Shown in pieces: positions 18,269 through 26,852 of a stretch of DNA of 64,000 nucleotides. Position 1 is the stretch's first letter, and the number at the start of each line of letters is the position of its first letter. Where the stretch lies: the NCBI RefSeq assembly GCF_001421885.1, contig NZ_LMLH01000028.1, positions 564,129 to 628,128 on the forward strand, given 5' to 3'. The notes under the pieces are model-generated. The model ran no database searches. It was not told where the DNA came from and was given only the letters and a program-made list of their open reading frames with translations. The translations under genes and the position numbers were made by a program. Source of the stretch: Pseudomonas sp. Leaf48 (lineage in GTDB: Bacteria > Pseudomonadota > Gammaproteobacteria > Pseudomonadales > Pseudomonadaceae).

Positions 18269-18404
18269 TTGTGGCGAGGGGGCTTGCCCCCGCTGGACTG
18301 CGCAGCAGGCCCAATACCAAAAAGCTCAATGGGTCAGATAGAACCCGAACCCGGATATGGGGGGGCGCTTCGCGCCCCAACGGGGGCAAGCCCCCTCGCC
18401 ACAA
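18269..18404. repeat. Inverted REP pair, TGTGGCGAGGGGGCTTGCC family
   Basis: TTGTGGCGAGGGGGCTTGCC at 18269 is mirrored by GGGGGCAAGCCCCCTCGCCA near 18384-18403. Inner arms are GC-rich. A partial direct copy (GTGAGGGGGCTTTTGTGG) lies just to its left at about 18241. Confidence 0.85.
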
Positions 18405-18454
18405 AGCTGCCAAGCCTGGACGCAGATTGATCAGGTCATCCGGCCCGGAGGTTC

Positions 18455-18634
18455 TCAGGCGTCGGGCGCCTGATCTTTCGGTGCATCAACATCGTCTTCT
18501 GCCGCCACTTCACCCTCAGGGTTCAGTGCGGTTTCTTCAGCTGAAGCTTTCTTGCGCTGAAGCTTTTCCTCTTTCTTCTGCTCCTTGGCCAAGTCTCTCT
18601 GACGTTTGGCGAAGGAATAATTAGGTTTAGCCAT
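18455..18634 (-). CDS. Small highly charged protein (59 aa), conserved-hypothetical type
   Basis: A 59-residue protein: a basic first half (MAKPNYSFAKRQRDLAKEQK, then KKEEKLQRKK) and an acidic second half (EGEVAAEDDVDAPKDQAPDA). The ATG at 18634 is preceded by GAGGATCGCC. Short lysine-rich proteins with this N-terminus are common in pseudomonads, with no function known to me. The charge pattern suggests a nucleic-acid or ribosome-associated peptide, but nothing proves it. Convergent with the transglutaminase gene and in line with the LOG-family gene upstream. Confidence 0.7.
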   Translation of the reverse strand: MAKPNYSFAKRQRDLAKEQKKEEKLQRKKASAEETALNPEGEVAAEDDVDAPKDQAPDA

Positions 18635-18702
18635 GGGCGATCCTCTTGGGTCGAAGGTGAGGTTGAGCGGCGCATATTCTGCCCTGTATCGATGCCCAGC
18701 CG

Positions 18703-19290
18703 TTAGCTGGGTTTTTGCTCGATCCACTTTGGCACCACTGTCGGCTGCCAGGCATCCAGTTCATCAAGCAGCGATTGCGGCGATTCGCTCACTTGCAGCA
18801 TGTCACGGTGCGGTTCGCGAACGAAGCCTTCGCCGACGATATGATCGAGAAAAGACGTCAGTTTGCTGTAGAAACCGTTCACTTCCAGCAGCCCCAGCGG
18901 CTTGCCGTGGTAGCCAAGCTGGCCCCAGGTCCAGACCTCGAACAGCTCTTCCAGAGTGCCCAGCCCACCTGGCAGAGCGATAAAGGCATCGCTGAGTTCG
19001 GCCATCCGCGCCTTGCGCGCATGCATGCCATCGACCACTTCCAGGCGGGTCAGGCCTTTGTGGCCGATTTCCTTGTCCATCAGGCTTTGCGGGATGATGC
19101 CGATTACTTCACCGCCAGCCGCCAGCGCCGCATCAGCGACGATGCCCATCAGGCCCACGGCGCCTCCGCCGTAGACCAGGGTCAGGTTGCGTGCAGCCAG
19201 GGCCTGACCAAGGGCCACGGCGGCTTCACGGTAAGCCGGGTTGGTGCCGGTGCTGGCGCCGCAAAATACACAAACGGATGTTAAAGACAT
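18703..19290 (-). CDS. LOG-family protein (TIGR00730 Rossmann fold, nucleotide 5'-monophosphate nucleosidase type)
   Basis: A 195-residue Rossmann-fold protein with the family signature PGGLGTLEELFEVWTWGQLG and the N-terminal SVCVFCGASTGTNPAYREAA. LOG proteins release free cytokinin or bases from nucleoside monophosphates; bacterial members act in purine/pyrimidine nucleotide breakdown. The Arg of ARKARMAEL and the Glu of TLEEL are the usual catalytic pair. Full length. The ATG at 19290 follows GGAGCAAGGC. Confidence 0.88.
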   Translation of the reverse strand: MSLTSVCVFCGASTGTNPAYREAAVALGQALAARNLTLVYGGGAVGLMGIVADAALAAGGEVIGIIPQSLMDKEIGHKGLTRLEVVDGMHARKARMAELSDAFIALPGGLGTLEELFEVWTWGQLGYHGKPLGLLEVNGFYSKLTSFLDHIVGEGFVREPHRDMLQVSESPQSLLDELDAWQPTVVPKWIEQKPS

Positions 19291-19350
19291 GCCTTGCTCC
19301 TGGGTCGATCAGGGGCACAGAGTAAAGGCAGGCGCGCGACGCTCCAAGGG

Positions 19351-19440
19351 CTAAACTTCCCGTTCAGGCGTTTGATGGGTACCACTGGCGCCGCAGGCGT
19401 AGGCGGCGAGCAAGCTGCACAACAAGCTGTTGATGGACAT
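19351..19440 (-). CDS. Possible 29-residue hydrophobic peptide
   Basis: An ATG at 19440 opens a 30-codon frame. The N-terminal half is hydrophobic (MSINSLLCSLLAAYACGASG) and the last nine residues are polar. A GGAG ribosome-binding site lies 8 nt upstream, which is unusually good for a chance frame. I do not recognise the sequence. It could be a small membrane peptide or a coincidence. Confidence 0.4.
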   Translation of the reverse strand: MSINSLLCSLLAAYACGASGTHQTPEREV

Positions 19441-19548
19441 GAGCGGTACTCCGGTTCAGAGATGACGCCCTGATGATAGGGCCGGACCAGACGCTTGGCC
19501 GGTAGATTGTCTGCATCGGGCTAATAGCTCAAAAGTTGTATACAATTT

Positions 19549-19562
19549 TTGATTCAAATCAT
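19549..19562 (+). promoter_or_regulatory. ANR/FNR-type box upstream of azurin
   Basis: TTGATTCAAATCAT matches the TTGAT-N4-ATCAA consensus at nine of ten fixed positions. Its centre lies about 79 bp before the azurin start codon. Azurin of P. aeruginosa is known to be activated by ANR under low oxygen. A perfect palindrome TTGTATACAA (19536-19545) lies just upstream. Confidence 0.65.
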
Positions 19563-19634
19563 AGGAACTTGCGAAGATTTCAGGCAGTCTTCTGTGCATT
19601 CGCGTTTTCGATAACCCTGCCTTGGAGATTCACC

Positions 19635-20081
19635 ATGTTTGCCAAACTTGTTGCGGTATCCCTGTTGACACTGGCGAGCAGCCAACTGATGGCTGCCGAG
19701 TGCAAGACCACCATTGACTCCACCGATCAAATGTCCTTCAACACCAAGGCCATCGAAATCGACAAGAGCTGCAAGACGTTCACCGTTGAACTGACTCACT
19801 CCGGCAGCTTGCCGAAAAACGTCATGGGTCATAACTGGGTGCTGAGTAAAGAAGCCGACATGCAGCCGATCGCCACTGACGGCCTGGCCGCCGGTATCGA
19901 CAAGAGCTATCTGAAAGAAGGCGACGCGCGCGTCATCGCTCACACCAAGATCATCGGCGCCAAGGAAACCGACTCGGTGACCTTCGACGTGTCGAAGCTG
20001 GATGCGGCTGAAAAATACGGCTTCTTCTGCTCGTTCCCGGGCCACATCTCGATGATGAAAGGCACTGTGACCCTCAAGTAA
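19635..20081 (+). CDS. azu: Azurin (periplasmic type-1 blue copper protein)
   Basis: A 148-residue precursor with a signal peptide (MFAKLVAVSLLTLASSQLMA) cleaved before AEC, giving a 128-residue mature protein, the same length as P. aeruginosa azurin. The copper ligands are present: His66 in MGHNW, and Cys132, His137 and Met141 in CSFPGHISMMKG (mature 46, 112, 117, 121). Cys23/Cys46 form the usual disulphide. It shuttles electrons in the periplasm, classically between cytochrome c551 and nitrite reductase or peroxidase. The ATG at 19635 has GGAG upstream. Transcription probably uses the ANR box at 19549, and a bidirectional terminator at 20211 separates it from nadE. Confidence 0.97.
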   Translation: MFAKLVAVSLLTLASSQLMAAECKTTIDSTDQMSFNTKAIEIDKSCKTFTVELTHSGSLPKNVMGHNWVLSKEADMQPIATDGLAAGIDKSYLKEGDARVIAHTKIIGAKETDSVTFDVSKLDAAEKYGFFCSFPGHISMMKGTVTLK

Positions 20082-20104
20082 GTCGGAATATCGCGTTATC
20101 GCTC

Positions 20105-20180
20105 ATCGCGGGGCGACGCTCCCACAGGGGTTGTGATCAATACAAATCACTGTGGGAGCGGGCTTGCTCGCGAAGAGGCC
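20105..20180. repeat. REP element with a degenerate inverted partner
   Basis: An intact REP TGTGGGAGCGGGCTTGCTCG starts at 20151. A damaged inverted partner (GCGGGGCGACGCTCCCACAG) lies at about 20108-20127. It sits between azurin and the terminator. Confidence 0.75.
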
Positions 20181-20210
20181 GGTAGCATCCACACAGGCTC
20201 CGACCAAAGA

Positions 20211-20247
20211 AAAGCCCGCTGAAGATCAACGCTTCAGCGGGCTTTTT
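20211..20247. terminator. Bidirectional terminator between azurin and nadE
   Basis: AAAGCCCGCTGAAG and CTTCAGCGGGCTTTTT form a long stem around ATCAACG, with T runs usable in both directions. It lies between two convergent genes. Confidence 0.9.
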
Positions 20248-20262
20248 CATACCACTCACAAA

Positions 20263-21090
20263 TCAAGGCGCAAACGGCATTACCCGCTTGTGATGAGTCT
20301 TGTTGTACGTATCACAAATGATCTTGAACGCTTCCTCGCGCACCGGTTCACCATGCAGAAACGCGTCGATCTCGGCATAGGTCACGCCATGGGACGCTTC
20401 GTCAGGTTTGCCTGGGGACAGGTCTTCAAGGTCGGCCGTCGGGATTTTCTCCACCAGCGACTCCGGTGCGCCGAAGCTGCGAGCAATGGCACGCACCTGG
20501 TTTTTCACCAGGCCGCTGAGGGGGGCCAGGTCACAGGCGCCGTCACCGAATTTGGTGAAGAAGCCCATCACCGCTTCAGCCGCGTGGTCAGTTCCGATCA
20601 CCAGGCCGTGAGCCGCACCGGCGATGGTGTATTGGGCGACCATGCGCATCCGCGCCTTGGTGTTGCCGAGCACGAAGTCCACCGATACCGCATGCTTGCC
20701 TTCAAACGCCGCCACTTCATTGGCCAGGGATTTGACCGCCGGGCCGATGTTCACGGTGTGGCGCTCGTCCGGTTTGATGAAGTCCACGGACGCCTGCGCG
20801 TCGTGTTCATCGAACTGGGTTTCGTACGGCAGGCGTACGGCGATGAATTTGTAGGCGGCGTCACCGCTGCGCTGGCGCAGTTCGCGGATGGCGCGCTGTG
20901 CCAGCAGGCCGGCGGTGAGCGAGTCGACGCCACCACTGATGCCCAGCACCAGGGTTTTCAGTCCGGAATTGAGCAGGCAATCCTGAATGAAAGTAACGCG
21001 CCGGGCCACTTCGGCTTCAAGCGCGGCCTCGTCGGCGAACGGCGGCTGGACATTGAGCTGTTCAGCAATCTCACGCTGTACGGCTTGCAT
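20263..21090 (-). CDS. nadE: NH3-dependent NAD+ synthetase
   Basis: A 275-residue enzyme that adenylates and amidates nicotinic acid adenine dinucleotide to NAD+. The ATP-pyrophosphatase P-loop SGGVDS is at 52-57. It has no N-terminal nitrilase (glutaminase) domain, hence the ammonia-dependent form. Further family stretches are LGNTKARMRM, GTDHAAEAVMGFFTKFGDG and PTADLEDL. It starts 4 nt after the pncB stop, so pncB-nadE form an NAD salvage operon. Confidence 0.96.
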   Translation of the reverse strand: MQAVQREIAEQLNVQPPFADEAALEAEVARRVTFIQDCLLNSGLKTLVLGISGGVDSLTAGLLAQRAIRELRQRSGDAAYKFIAVRLPYETQFDEHDAQASVDFIKPDERHTVNIGPAVKSLANEVAAFEGKHAVSVDFVLGNTKARMRMVAQYTIAGAAHGLVIGTDHAAEAVMGFFTKFGDGACDLAPLSGLVKNQVRAIARSFGAPESLVEKIPTADLEDLSPGKPDEASHGVTYAEIDAFLHGEPVREEAFKIICDTYNKTHHKRVMPFAP

Positions 21091-21094
21091 GAAT

Positions 21095-22318
21095 TCACTC
21101 CTTGCTAGATAGACTGGATGGGGCAGGAACCTGGAACACGTGTCGCAGATAGGCGACGAAATTCGGGTCTTTACAGTGAGTCTTGCCTGGCTCGTCGGAG
21201 ATCTTCGCCACCGGCTGGCCGTTGCAGGCGGTCATTTTAAGCACGATGCTCGTCGGTTCGACACCGGGAATGTCGCACGTCAGGTTGGTACCGATGCCGA
21301 AACTGACATTGATCCGCCCGCGCAGCGCCCGGAATATCTCCAGGCACCGGGGCAGGGTCAGGCTGTCGGAGAAGGTCAGCGTCTTGCTCATCGGGTCGAT
21401 GCCGAGCTGGTGATAGTGGGTAATGGCTTTCTCCGCCCACAGGATCGGGTCACCGGAGTCATGACGCAGGCCGTCGAACAGCTTGGCAAAAAACAGATCG
21501 AAATCGCCAAGGAACGCATCCATGGTGATGCAGTCAGTCAGGGCGATGCCGAGCAGGCCACGGTACTCGCGGACCCAGCAGTCGAGAGCGGCAATCTGGC
21601 TGTCGATCAGCCGTGGGCCGAGTTGCTGATGGGCCATGATCCACTCGTGGGCCATGGTGCCCAACGGTTTCATGCCCAGCTCCCGGGACAGGTGCACATT
21701 GCTGGTGCCGACGAAGCGTCCGGGGAAATCATGCTTGAGCACGTTCACCACTTCTTCCTGCACGCGGTACGAAAAACGCCGACGGGTGCCGAAATCGGCT
21801 ACCTGCAATTCGGACAATTCGTCGCTGCCGGCGTTGGCACTCAGCCAGTCGAATTTGCTGTAGAGCTGCTCGCGCGCCTGTTCCAGGACGACTTCCCGGT
21901 AGCGATAGCGGTTGCGCACTTCGCTGATCAGCGCCAGAAGCGGCACTTCGAACAGAATCACGTGCAACCAGGGACCGCGCAGGCGGATGAACAGCTCGCC
22001 GTTTTCAATTCCCGTGTGGATGTAGCGCAGATTGAAACGGAACAGCCCGAGAAAGCGCAGGAAATCCGGTTTCAGGAAGCTGATGCGCTCCAGGAAACTC
22101 AACTGGTCGGCACTCAGGCTCAACTCGGCCAAGCGCTCGATCTGGAAACGGATTTCCGCCAGGTACGGGCGCAGATCCTCGCCATTACGACAACGAAACT
22201 CCCATTCGACTTCCACGTTCGGGTAGTTGTGCAGCACCGCCTGCATCATCGTCAGTTTGTAGAAGTCGGTGTCGAGCAGGTTCTGCACGATGCGATCGGC
22301 AAACACACTCTCGCTCAT
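21095..22318 (-). CDS. pncB: Nicotinate phosphoribosyltransferase
   Basis: A 407-residue enzyme that converts nicotinate and PRPP to nicotinate mononucleotide with ATP hydrolysis. The N-terminus LLDTDFYKLTMMQAVL and the GTMAHEW segment, with the autophosphorylated histidine equivalent at His224, are diagnostic, as is DCITMDAFLGDF. First gene of the two-gene NAD salvage operon with nadE. Preceded on its 5' side by a REP pair at 22442. Confidence 0.96.
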   Translation of the reverse strand: MSESVFADRIVQNLLDTDFYKLTMMQAVLHNYPNVEVEWEFRCRNGEDLRPYLAEIRFQIERLAELSLSADQLSFLERISFLKPDFLRFLGLFRFNLRYIHTGIENGELFIRLRGPWLHVILFEVPLLALISEVRNRYRYREVVLEQAREQLYSKFDWLSANAGSDELSELQVADFGTRRRFSYRVQEEVVNVLKHDFPGRFVGTSNVHLSRELGMKPLGTMAHEWIMAHQQLGPRLIDSQIAALDCWVREYRGLLGIALTDCITMDAFLGDFDLFFAKLFDGLRHDSGDPILWAEKAITHYHQLGIDPMSKTLTFSDSLTLPRCLEIFRALRGRINVSFGIGTNLTCDIPGVEPTSIVLKMTACNGQPVAKISDEPGKTHCKDPNFVAYLRHVFQVPAPSSLSSKE

Positions 22319-22441
22319 AACGGGGGTCTCCAGGCGGGTCGCGGCCTGTGGTCGCGACGGTTCAGCTGTTTCAACGAATGGGCGTAGTGGCGCATATCAA
22401 TGGCCAGAATTGCCAGCAATTTCCAGACCGCAGCAGATCCC

Positions 22442-22532
22442 CTGTGGGAGCGGGCTTGCTCGCGAAGGCGGAGTGTCATTCAACATGGATGTCAATGACA
22501 CACCGCCTTCGCGAGCAAGCCCGCTCCCACAG
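22442..22532. repeat. REP pair (REPIN-like), TGTGGGAGCGGGCTTGC family
   Basis: CTGTGGGAGCGGGCTTGCTC and its inverted copy ending CCCGCTCCCACAG, with about 33 bp between. The inner arms extend with GGCGG/CCGCC. It sits between pncB and the LysR gene. Confidence 0.9.
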
Positions 22533-22547
22533 GGGTTGGGTACACCT

Positions 22548-23459
22548 TTAAATTTGTGAAATGTCCGGGCTATCAATCTGCTCCAGCATCCACTTCACAA
22601 ATACCCGCACCTTGGGCACTTCCGCCGAATGTTCCGGATAGGCCAGGTAGTAAGCGTCGCTGCTGGGCATTGCATGCTGCCAGGCAATGACCAGCTTGCC
22701 GTCAGCCAGTTCCTCTTCCACCAGAAAACGCGGCAACAGCGCCACGCCACAACCGACCTGGGCGGCGCGAATGCACATGTAAAAGGTTTCGAAACGCGGG
22801 CCGTGGTAGCTGTGTTCGGTGTGGTAGCCCTGACTGTCGAACCAGTCATGCCAGGCTTGGGGCCGTGAGGCGTTTTGCAACAGGACCAGATCGGCAAGTT
22901 GCGTCGGGTCGGTTAACGGCTTGGCGGGCAGGCTGTCGGGGGCGCAGACAGGCACAAGCTCTTCACCGAACAGTTTCAGGCACTCAGTGCCGGGCCGTGC
23001 GCCTTGGCCGAAGTAGAACGCCAGGTCACTGCGACCTTGCAGCAGGTCGTCGGCTTCCTGCTCATTGCACAGGTCCAGATGGATTGACGGGTGGCGCAGG
23101 CGCCAGCCCTTGAGGCGCGGCACCAGCCAGCGCGCGCCGAAGGTCGAGGGCGTCGAGACACGCAGGACTTCGGTTTCACCGCCGTAGGAACGCAAGTAGT
23201 GGGTCGACATCTCTACCTGAGTCAGGATTTTTCGTACTTCCACCAGGTACAGATCGCCGGCGGGCGTCATTTGCAGGCGTCGGCGAACCCGGCGAAACAG
23301 CAGGTGCTGCAACAACTCTTCGAGTTGCGCGACCTGTTTGCTCACGGCGCTTTGGGTCAAATTCAGCTCTTCGGCGGCCCGGGTGAAGCTCAAATGCCGG
23401 GTCACGGCTTCGAAACACTGCAGCGCAGTGATCGATGGCAAATAGCGTTTGTTCAGCAT
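22548..23459 (-). CDS. LysR-family transcriptional regulator, divergent from amaB
   Basis: A 303-residue LTTR: winged HTH at about 6-63 (FEAVTRHLSFTRAAEELNLT then QSAVSKQVAQLE), linker helix, then the periplasmic-binding-like effector domain (about 92-295). I chose the ATG at 23459 (MLNKRYLPSI), which has AAGGA upstream; an in-frame start 36 nt earlier does not. It is divergent from amaB over 174 bp, so it probably controls the pipecolate/aminoadipate genes. The inducer is unknown. Confidence 0.9.
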   Translation of the reverse strand: MLNKRYLPSITALQCFEAVTRHLSFTRAAEELNLTQSAVSKQVAQLEELLQHLLFRRVRRRLQMTPAGDLYLVEVRKILTQVEMSTHYLRSYGGETEVLRVSTPSTFGARWLVPRLKGWRLRHPSIHLDLCNEQEADDLLQGRSDLAFYFGQGARPGTECLKLFGEELVPVCAPDSLPAKPLTDPTQLADLVLLQNASRPQAWHDWFDSQGYHTEHSYHGPRFETFYMCIRAAQVGCGVALLPRFLVEEELADGKLVIAWQHAMPSSDAYYLAYPEHSAEVPKVRVFVKWMLEQIDSPDISQI

Positions 23460-23633
23460 GGGTGGTCCTTTGTGCTTATTTCTTATTGCCAACAATGCGC
23501 AGCATGAATAAACGGAATGATATCTCTCTTAAAGGTCGTTTGTTGAGTAACCTGCGGGAGGCTAAAACTACAGGTCTGATCAGCCGCGATCCATCGGCTG
23601 CACGCATTCTGTCTTTTGCTTGAGGAGTGACCC

Positions 23634-25124
23634 ATGGTTGCCGCATTGCTTGATCGTCTAGGTGTGAACCCGGCCCTTTACCAGAACGGCAAAGTGCCGG
23701 TTCATTCCCCCATCGACGGCAGTCGCATCGCCGCCGTGAACTGGGAAGGCGCTGCCGAAGTCGAGCAGCACATCAGTCGCGCAGATCATGCGTTCGAGTT
23801 GTGGCGCAAGGTGCCGGCACCACGCCGTGGCGAACTGGTGCGGCAACTGGGCGATATCCTGCGTGAATACAAGGCTGACCTCGGCGAGTTGGTGTCCTGG
23901 GAAGCCGGCAAGATCACCCAGGAAGGTCTGGGTGAAGTTCAGGAAATGATCGACATCTGCGACTTCGCCGTCGGTCTGTCCCGCCAGCTGTACGGTCTGA
24001 CCATCGCCTCCGAGCGTCCTGGCCACCACATGCGTGAAACCTGGCATCCGCTGGGCGTCGTCGGCGTGATCAGCGCTTTCAACTTCCCGGTCGCGGTCTG
24101 GGCCTGGAACGCCACGCTGGCGCTGGTCTGCGGCAACCCGGTGATCTGGAAGCCGTCAGAGAAAACCCCACTGACCGCGCTGGCTTGCCAGGCTCTGTTC
24201 GATCGCGTGCTGAAGAATTTCAGCGACGCACCTGCGCACCTGAGCCAGGTAATTATTGGCGGTCGCGATGCCGGTGAAGCTCTGGTCGATGATCCGCGTG
24301 TTGCGCTGGTCAGCGCCACCGGCAGCACTCGCATGGGCCGCGAAGTGGCACCGAAAATCGCCGCGCGCTTCGCCCGCAGCATTCTGGAACTGGGCGGCAA
24401 CAACGCGATGATTCTCGGCCCAAGCGCCGACCTGGACATGGCCGTTCGCGCCATTCTGTTCAGCGCCGTCGGCACAGCCGGTCAGCGTTGCACCACGTTG
24501 CGTCGTTTGATTGCCCACGAATCGGTCAAGGAAGAAATCGTCACCCGTCTGAAAGCCGCCTATTCCAAAGTGCGCATCGGTCACCCACTGGAAGGCAACC
24601 TGATCGGCCCGCTGATCGACAAAAACAGCTTCGAAAATATGCAGGATGCTCTGGAGCAGGCCCTGAGCGAAGGCGGCAAGGTGTTCGGCGGCAAGCGCCA
24701 GCTGGAAGAGCAGTTCCCGAATGCCTATTACGTTTCGCCGGCCATCGTCGAAATGCCGGAGCAGAGCGATGTGGTCTGCCACGAGACCTTCGCACCGATT
24801 CTTTACGTGGTCGGCTACAGCGATTTCCAGGAAGCCCTGCGTTTGAACAACGCGGTGCCACAAGGTCTGTCGTCCTGCATCTTCACCACCGACGTGCGTG
24901 AGGCGGAACAGTTCATGTCCGCGGTGGGCAGCGATTGCGGCATCGCCAACGTCAACATCGGCCCGAGCGGCGCAGAAATCGGCGGCGCGTTTGGCGGGGA
25001 GAAAGAAACCGGTGGCGGCCGTGAATCCGGTTCCGATGCATGGCGCGGCTACATGCGCCGGCAGACCAACACCGTGAACTATTCGCTGGAGTTGCCGTTG
25101 GCTCAAGGGATCACGTTCGACTGA
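23634..25124 (+). CDS. amaB: Aldehyde dehydrogenase AmaB (L-aminoadipate semialdehyde / piperideine-6-carboxylate dehydrogenase)
   Basis: A 496-residue NAD(P)-dependent aldehyde dehydrogenase with catalytic Cys286 (AGQRCTTLRR) and Glu252 (LELGGNN). It closely fits the ALDH7/antiquitin-type enzyme that oxidises L-aminoadipate-6-semialdehyde, in equilibrium with piperideine-6-carboxylate, to L-2-aminoadipate in lysine catabolism. The assignment is strengthened by the L-pipecolate oxidase gene downstream, the same pair as in P. putida. The ATG at 23634 follows GAGGAG. Confidence 0.88.
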   Translation: MVAALLDRLGVNPALYQNGKVPVHSPIDGSRIAAVNWEGAAEVEQHISRADHAFELWRKVPAPRRGELVRQLGDILREYKADLGELVSWEAGKITQEGLGEVQEMIDICDFAVGLSRQLYGLTIASERPGHHMRETWHPLGVVGVISAFNFPVAVWAWNATLALVCGNPVIWKPSEKTPLTALACQALFDRVLKNFSDAPAHLSQVIIGGRDAGEALVDDPRVALVSATGSTRMGREVAPKIAARFARSILELGGNNAMILGPSADLDMAVRAILFSAVGTAGQRCTTLRRLIAHESVKEEIVTRLKAAYSKVRIGHPLEGNLIGPLIDKNSFENMQDALEQALSEGGKVFGGKRQLEEQFPNAYYVSPAIVEMPEQSDVVCHETFAPILYVVGYSDFQEALRLNNAVPQGLSSCIFTTDVREAEQFMSAVGSDCGIANVNIGPSGAEIGGAFGGEKETGGGRESGSDAWRGYMRRQTNTVNYSLELPLAQGITFD

Positions 25125-25147
25125 GTCTCAAGTCGAACAAGATTCCC

Positions 25148-25236
25148 TGTGGGAGCGGGCTTGCTCGCGAATGCAATCTGTCAGCGATATTAATGGTGAC
25201 TGGCATACCGCTTTCGCGAGCAAGCCCGCTCCCACA
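25148..25236. repeat. REP pair between amaB and amaA
   Basis: TGTGGGAGCGGGCTTGCTCG and its inverted partner (CGCGAGCAAGCCCGCTCCCA) with about 40 bp between. It lies inside the presumed amaB-amaA transcription unit, where REP hairpins can reduce distal expression. Confidence 0.9.
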
Positions 25237-25277
25237 CTGATTTGTGTGGGTGGTTAGGTTTCTGTTGGAGTCTGGCA

Positions 25278-26561
25278 ATGCCGTTACGCGAAGAATGTCT
25301 GTGGGAAAAACTGACGCCGCAAAGGCCCGACAACTCGGCGCTCAAGGGGGAAGTAAAAGTCGATGTATGCGTCATCGGCGCCGGCTTCACCGGTTTGTCG
25401 GCGGCGGTACATCTGCTGGAACAAGGCAAAACTGTCTGTGTGCTGGAAGCCCATCGCGCTGGCCACGGCGGTTCCGGGCGCAATGTCGGGTTGGTCAACG
25501 CCGGCATGTGGATTCCACCGGACGAGATCGAAGCCGGGTTTGGCGAAGAGGTTGGCAGCCAGCTCAATCGCATGCTCGGTGCGGCTCCATCCCTGGTGTT
25601 CAGCCTTGTGGACAAGTACAACATCGATTGCCAGTTGCGCCGCGAAGGCACGCTGCACATGGCGCACAACGCCCGTGGCGAAGCGGACTTGCGCAGTCGC
25701 GAAGAACAATGGAAGCGCCGTGGGGCGCCGGTGGAATTGCTCACCGGTCAAGCCTGCGAGCAAGCCACCGGCACTAAAAAGATCGCCGCTGCGTTGCTCG
25801 ATCGCCGTGCCGGCACCCTCAATCCGATGGCCTACACCACCGGCCTGGCCAAAGCGGCCATCGGCCTTGGTGGACAGCTGTTCGATCATTCCCCGGTCAC
25901 CCGGCTCGAACGCCAGGGGCAGCGCTGGTCGGTGCAAACCGCCCAGGGTTCGGTACTGGCCGAGCAAGTGGTCATTGCTTCAAACGCTTACACCGAAGGC
26001 GACTGGACCGAATTGCGGCGCAATTTCTTCCCCGGTTATTACTATCAAGTGGCGTCGGTGCCGTTGACTGAAGACGCTGCGCAGCAAATCTTGCCTGGTG
26101 GCCAAGGGTCCTGGGATACCCGCCAGGTCCTGAGCAGTATCCGTCGAGACAAAGACGGGCGCCTGCTGCTTGGCAGTCTCGGCAACGGCAATCAAAAGCC
26201 GGCCTGGTTTCTCAAGGCCTGGGCCGATCGGGTTCAGCAACACTACTTCCCGTACCTCAAGCCGGTGGAATGGGAATGCACCTGGACTGGTTGCATCGCC
26301 TTCACCCCCGATCATCTGATGCGCCTGTTCGAACCGGCGCCCGGCCTGGTGGCAGTGACCGGTTACAACGGCCGGGGTGTAACAACGGGTACAGTGGTCG
26401 GCAAAGCCTTTGCCGATTACTTGTGTAACGGAAATCCTCAATCCTTGCCGATACCCTTCGCCCCCATGCAACCCTTGGCGGGAGTCGGATTGCGTAGTTG
26501 TCTGTACGAGGCGGGTTTCTCGCTGTATCACGCAGGCCAGTGCCTGCGGATCGTGATTTGA
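25278..26561 (+). CDS. amaA: L-pipecolate oxidase AmaA (FAD-dependent oxidoreductase)
   Basis: A 427-residue member of the DAO/glycine-oxidase-like flavoenzyme family. The FAD dinucleotide fold GAGFTG is at 34-39, followed by the Glu-ended beta strand (VCVLEAHRAGHGGSGRN). The C-terminal flavin contact is GYNGRGVTTGT. In P. putida AmaA oxidises L-pipecolate to piperideine-6-carboxylate, which AmaB then consumes. I chose the ATG at 25278 (MPLREECLWE), which has GGAG upstream. Puu-type amine oxidases resemble it, but the neighbour decides. Confidence 0.85.
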   Translation: MPLREECLWEKLTPQRPDNSALKGEVKVDVCVIGAGFTGLSAAVHLLEQGKTVCVLEAHRAGHGGSGRNVGLVNAGMWIPPDEIEAGFGEEVGSQLNRMLGAAPSLVFSLVDKYNIDCQLRREGTLHMAHNARGEADLRSREEQWKRRGAPVELLTGQACEQATGTKKIAAALLDRRAGTLNPMAYTTGLAKAAIGLGGQLFDHSPVTRLERQGQRWSVQTAQGSVLAEQVVIASNAYTEGDWTELRRNFFPGYYYQVASVPLTEDAAQQILPGGQGSWDTRQVLSSIRRDKDGRLLLGSLGNGNQKPAWFLKAWADRVQQHYFPYLKPVEWECTWTGCIAFTPDHLMRLFEPAPGLVAVTGYNGRGVTTGTVVGKAFADYLCNGNPQSLPIPFAPMQPLAGVGLRSCLYEAGFSLYHAGQCLRIVI

Positions 26562-26852
26562 TTGTTGATATCGATAGCAGAAAGCGGCGCTTTTTCGATC
26601 TGCAGCTAGCCTGTAGTGGTGCGGGTTGTAGCAGTCCCGCACCAGCAGTGTGCACTTCGGTGACGCACGATGTTACAGGCTGGTTGCACGTCGTTTGGTG
26701 TCGCGGTTGCAATGATGGCGCGCGTGGGTTGCGCCTCAAAAAAACTTAGGTTTTACCTTCCGCGGTTTAGACGGTTGCACGCCCAATGAAAATGGGCTCG
26801 AGACAGTCGAAATAATAATAAAGCAGCGACTTTTTTCAGAATAAAAAACCGA

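Noticed and set aside
26615..26720. NtrC binding sites upstream of the sigma-54 promoter
   Set aside because: GCAC and GGTG half-sites occur, but their spacing does not match the NtrC consensus; not called.
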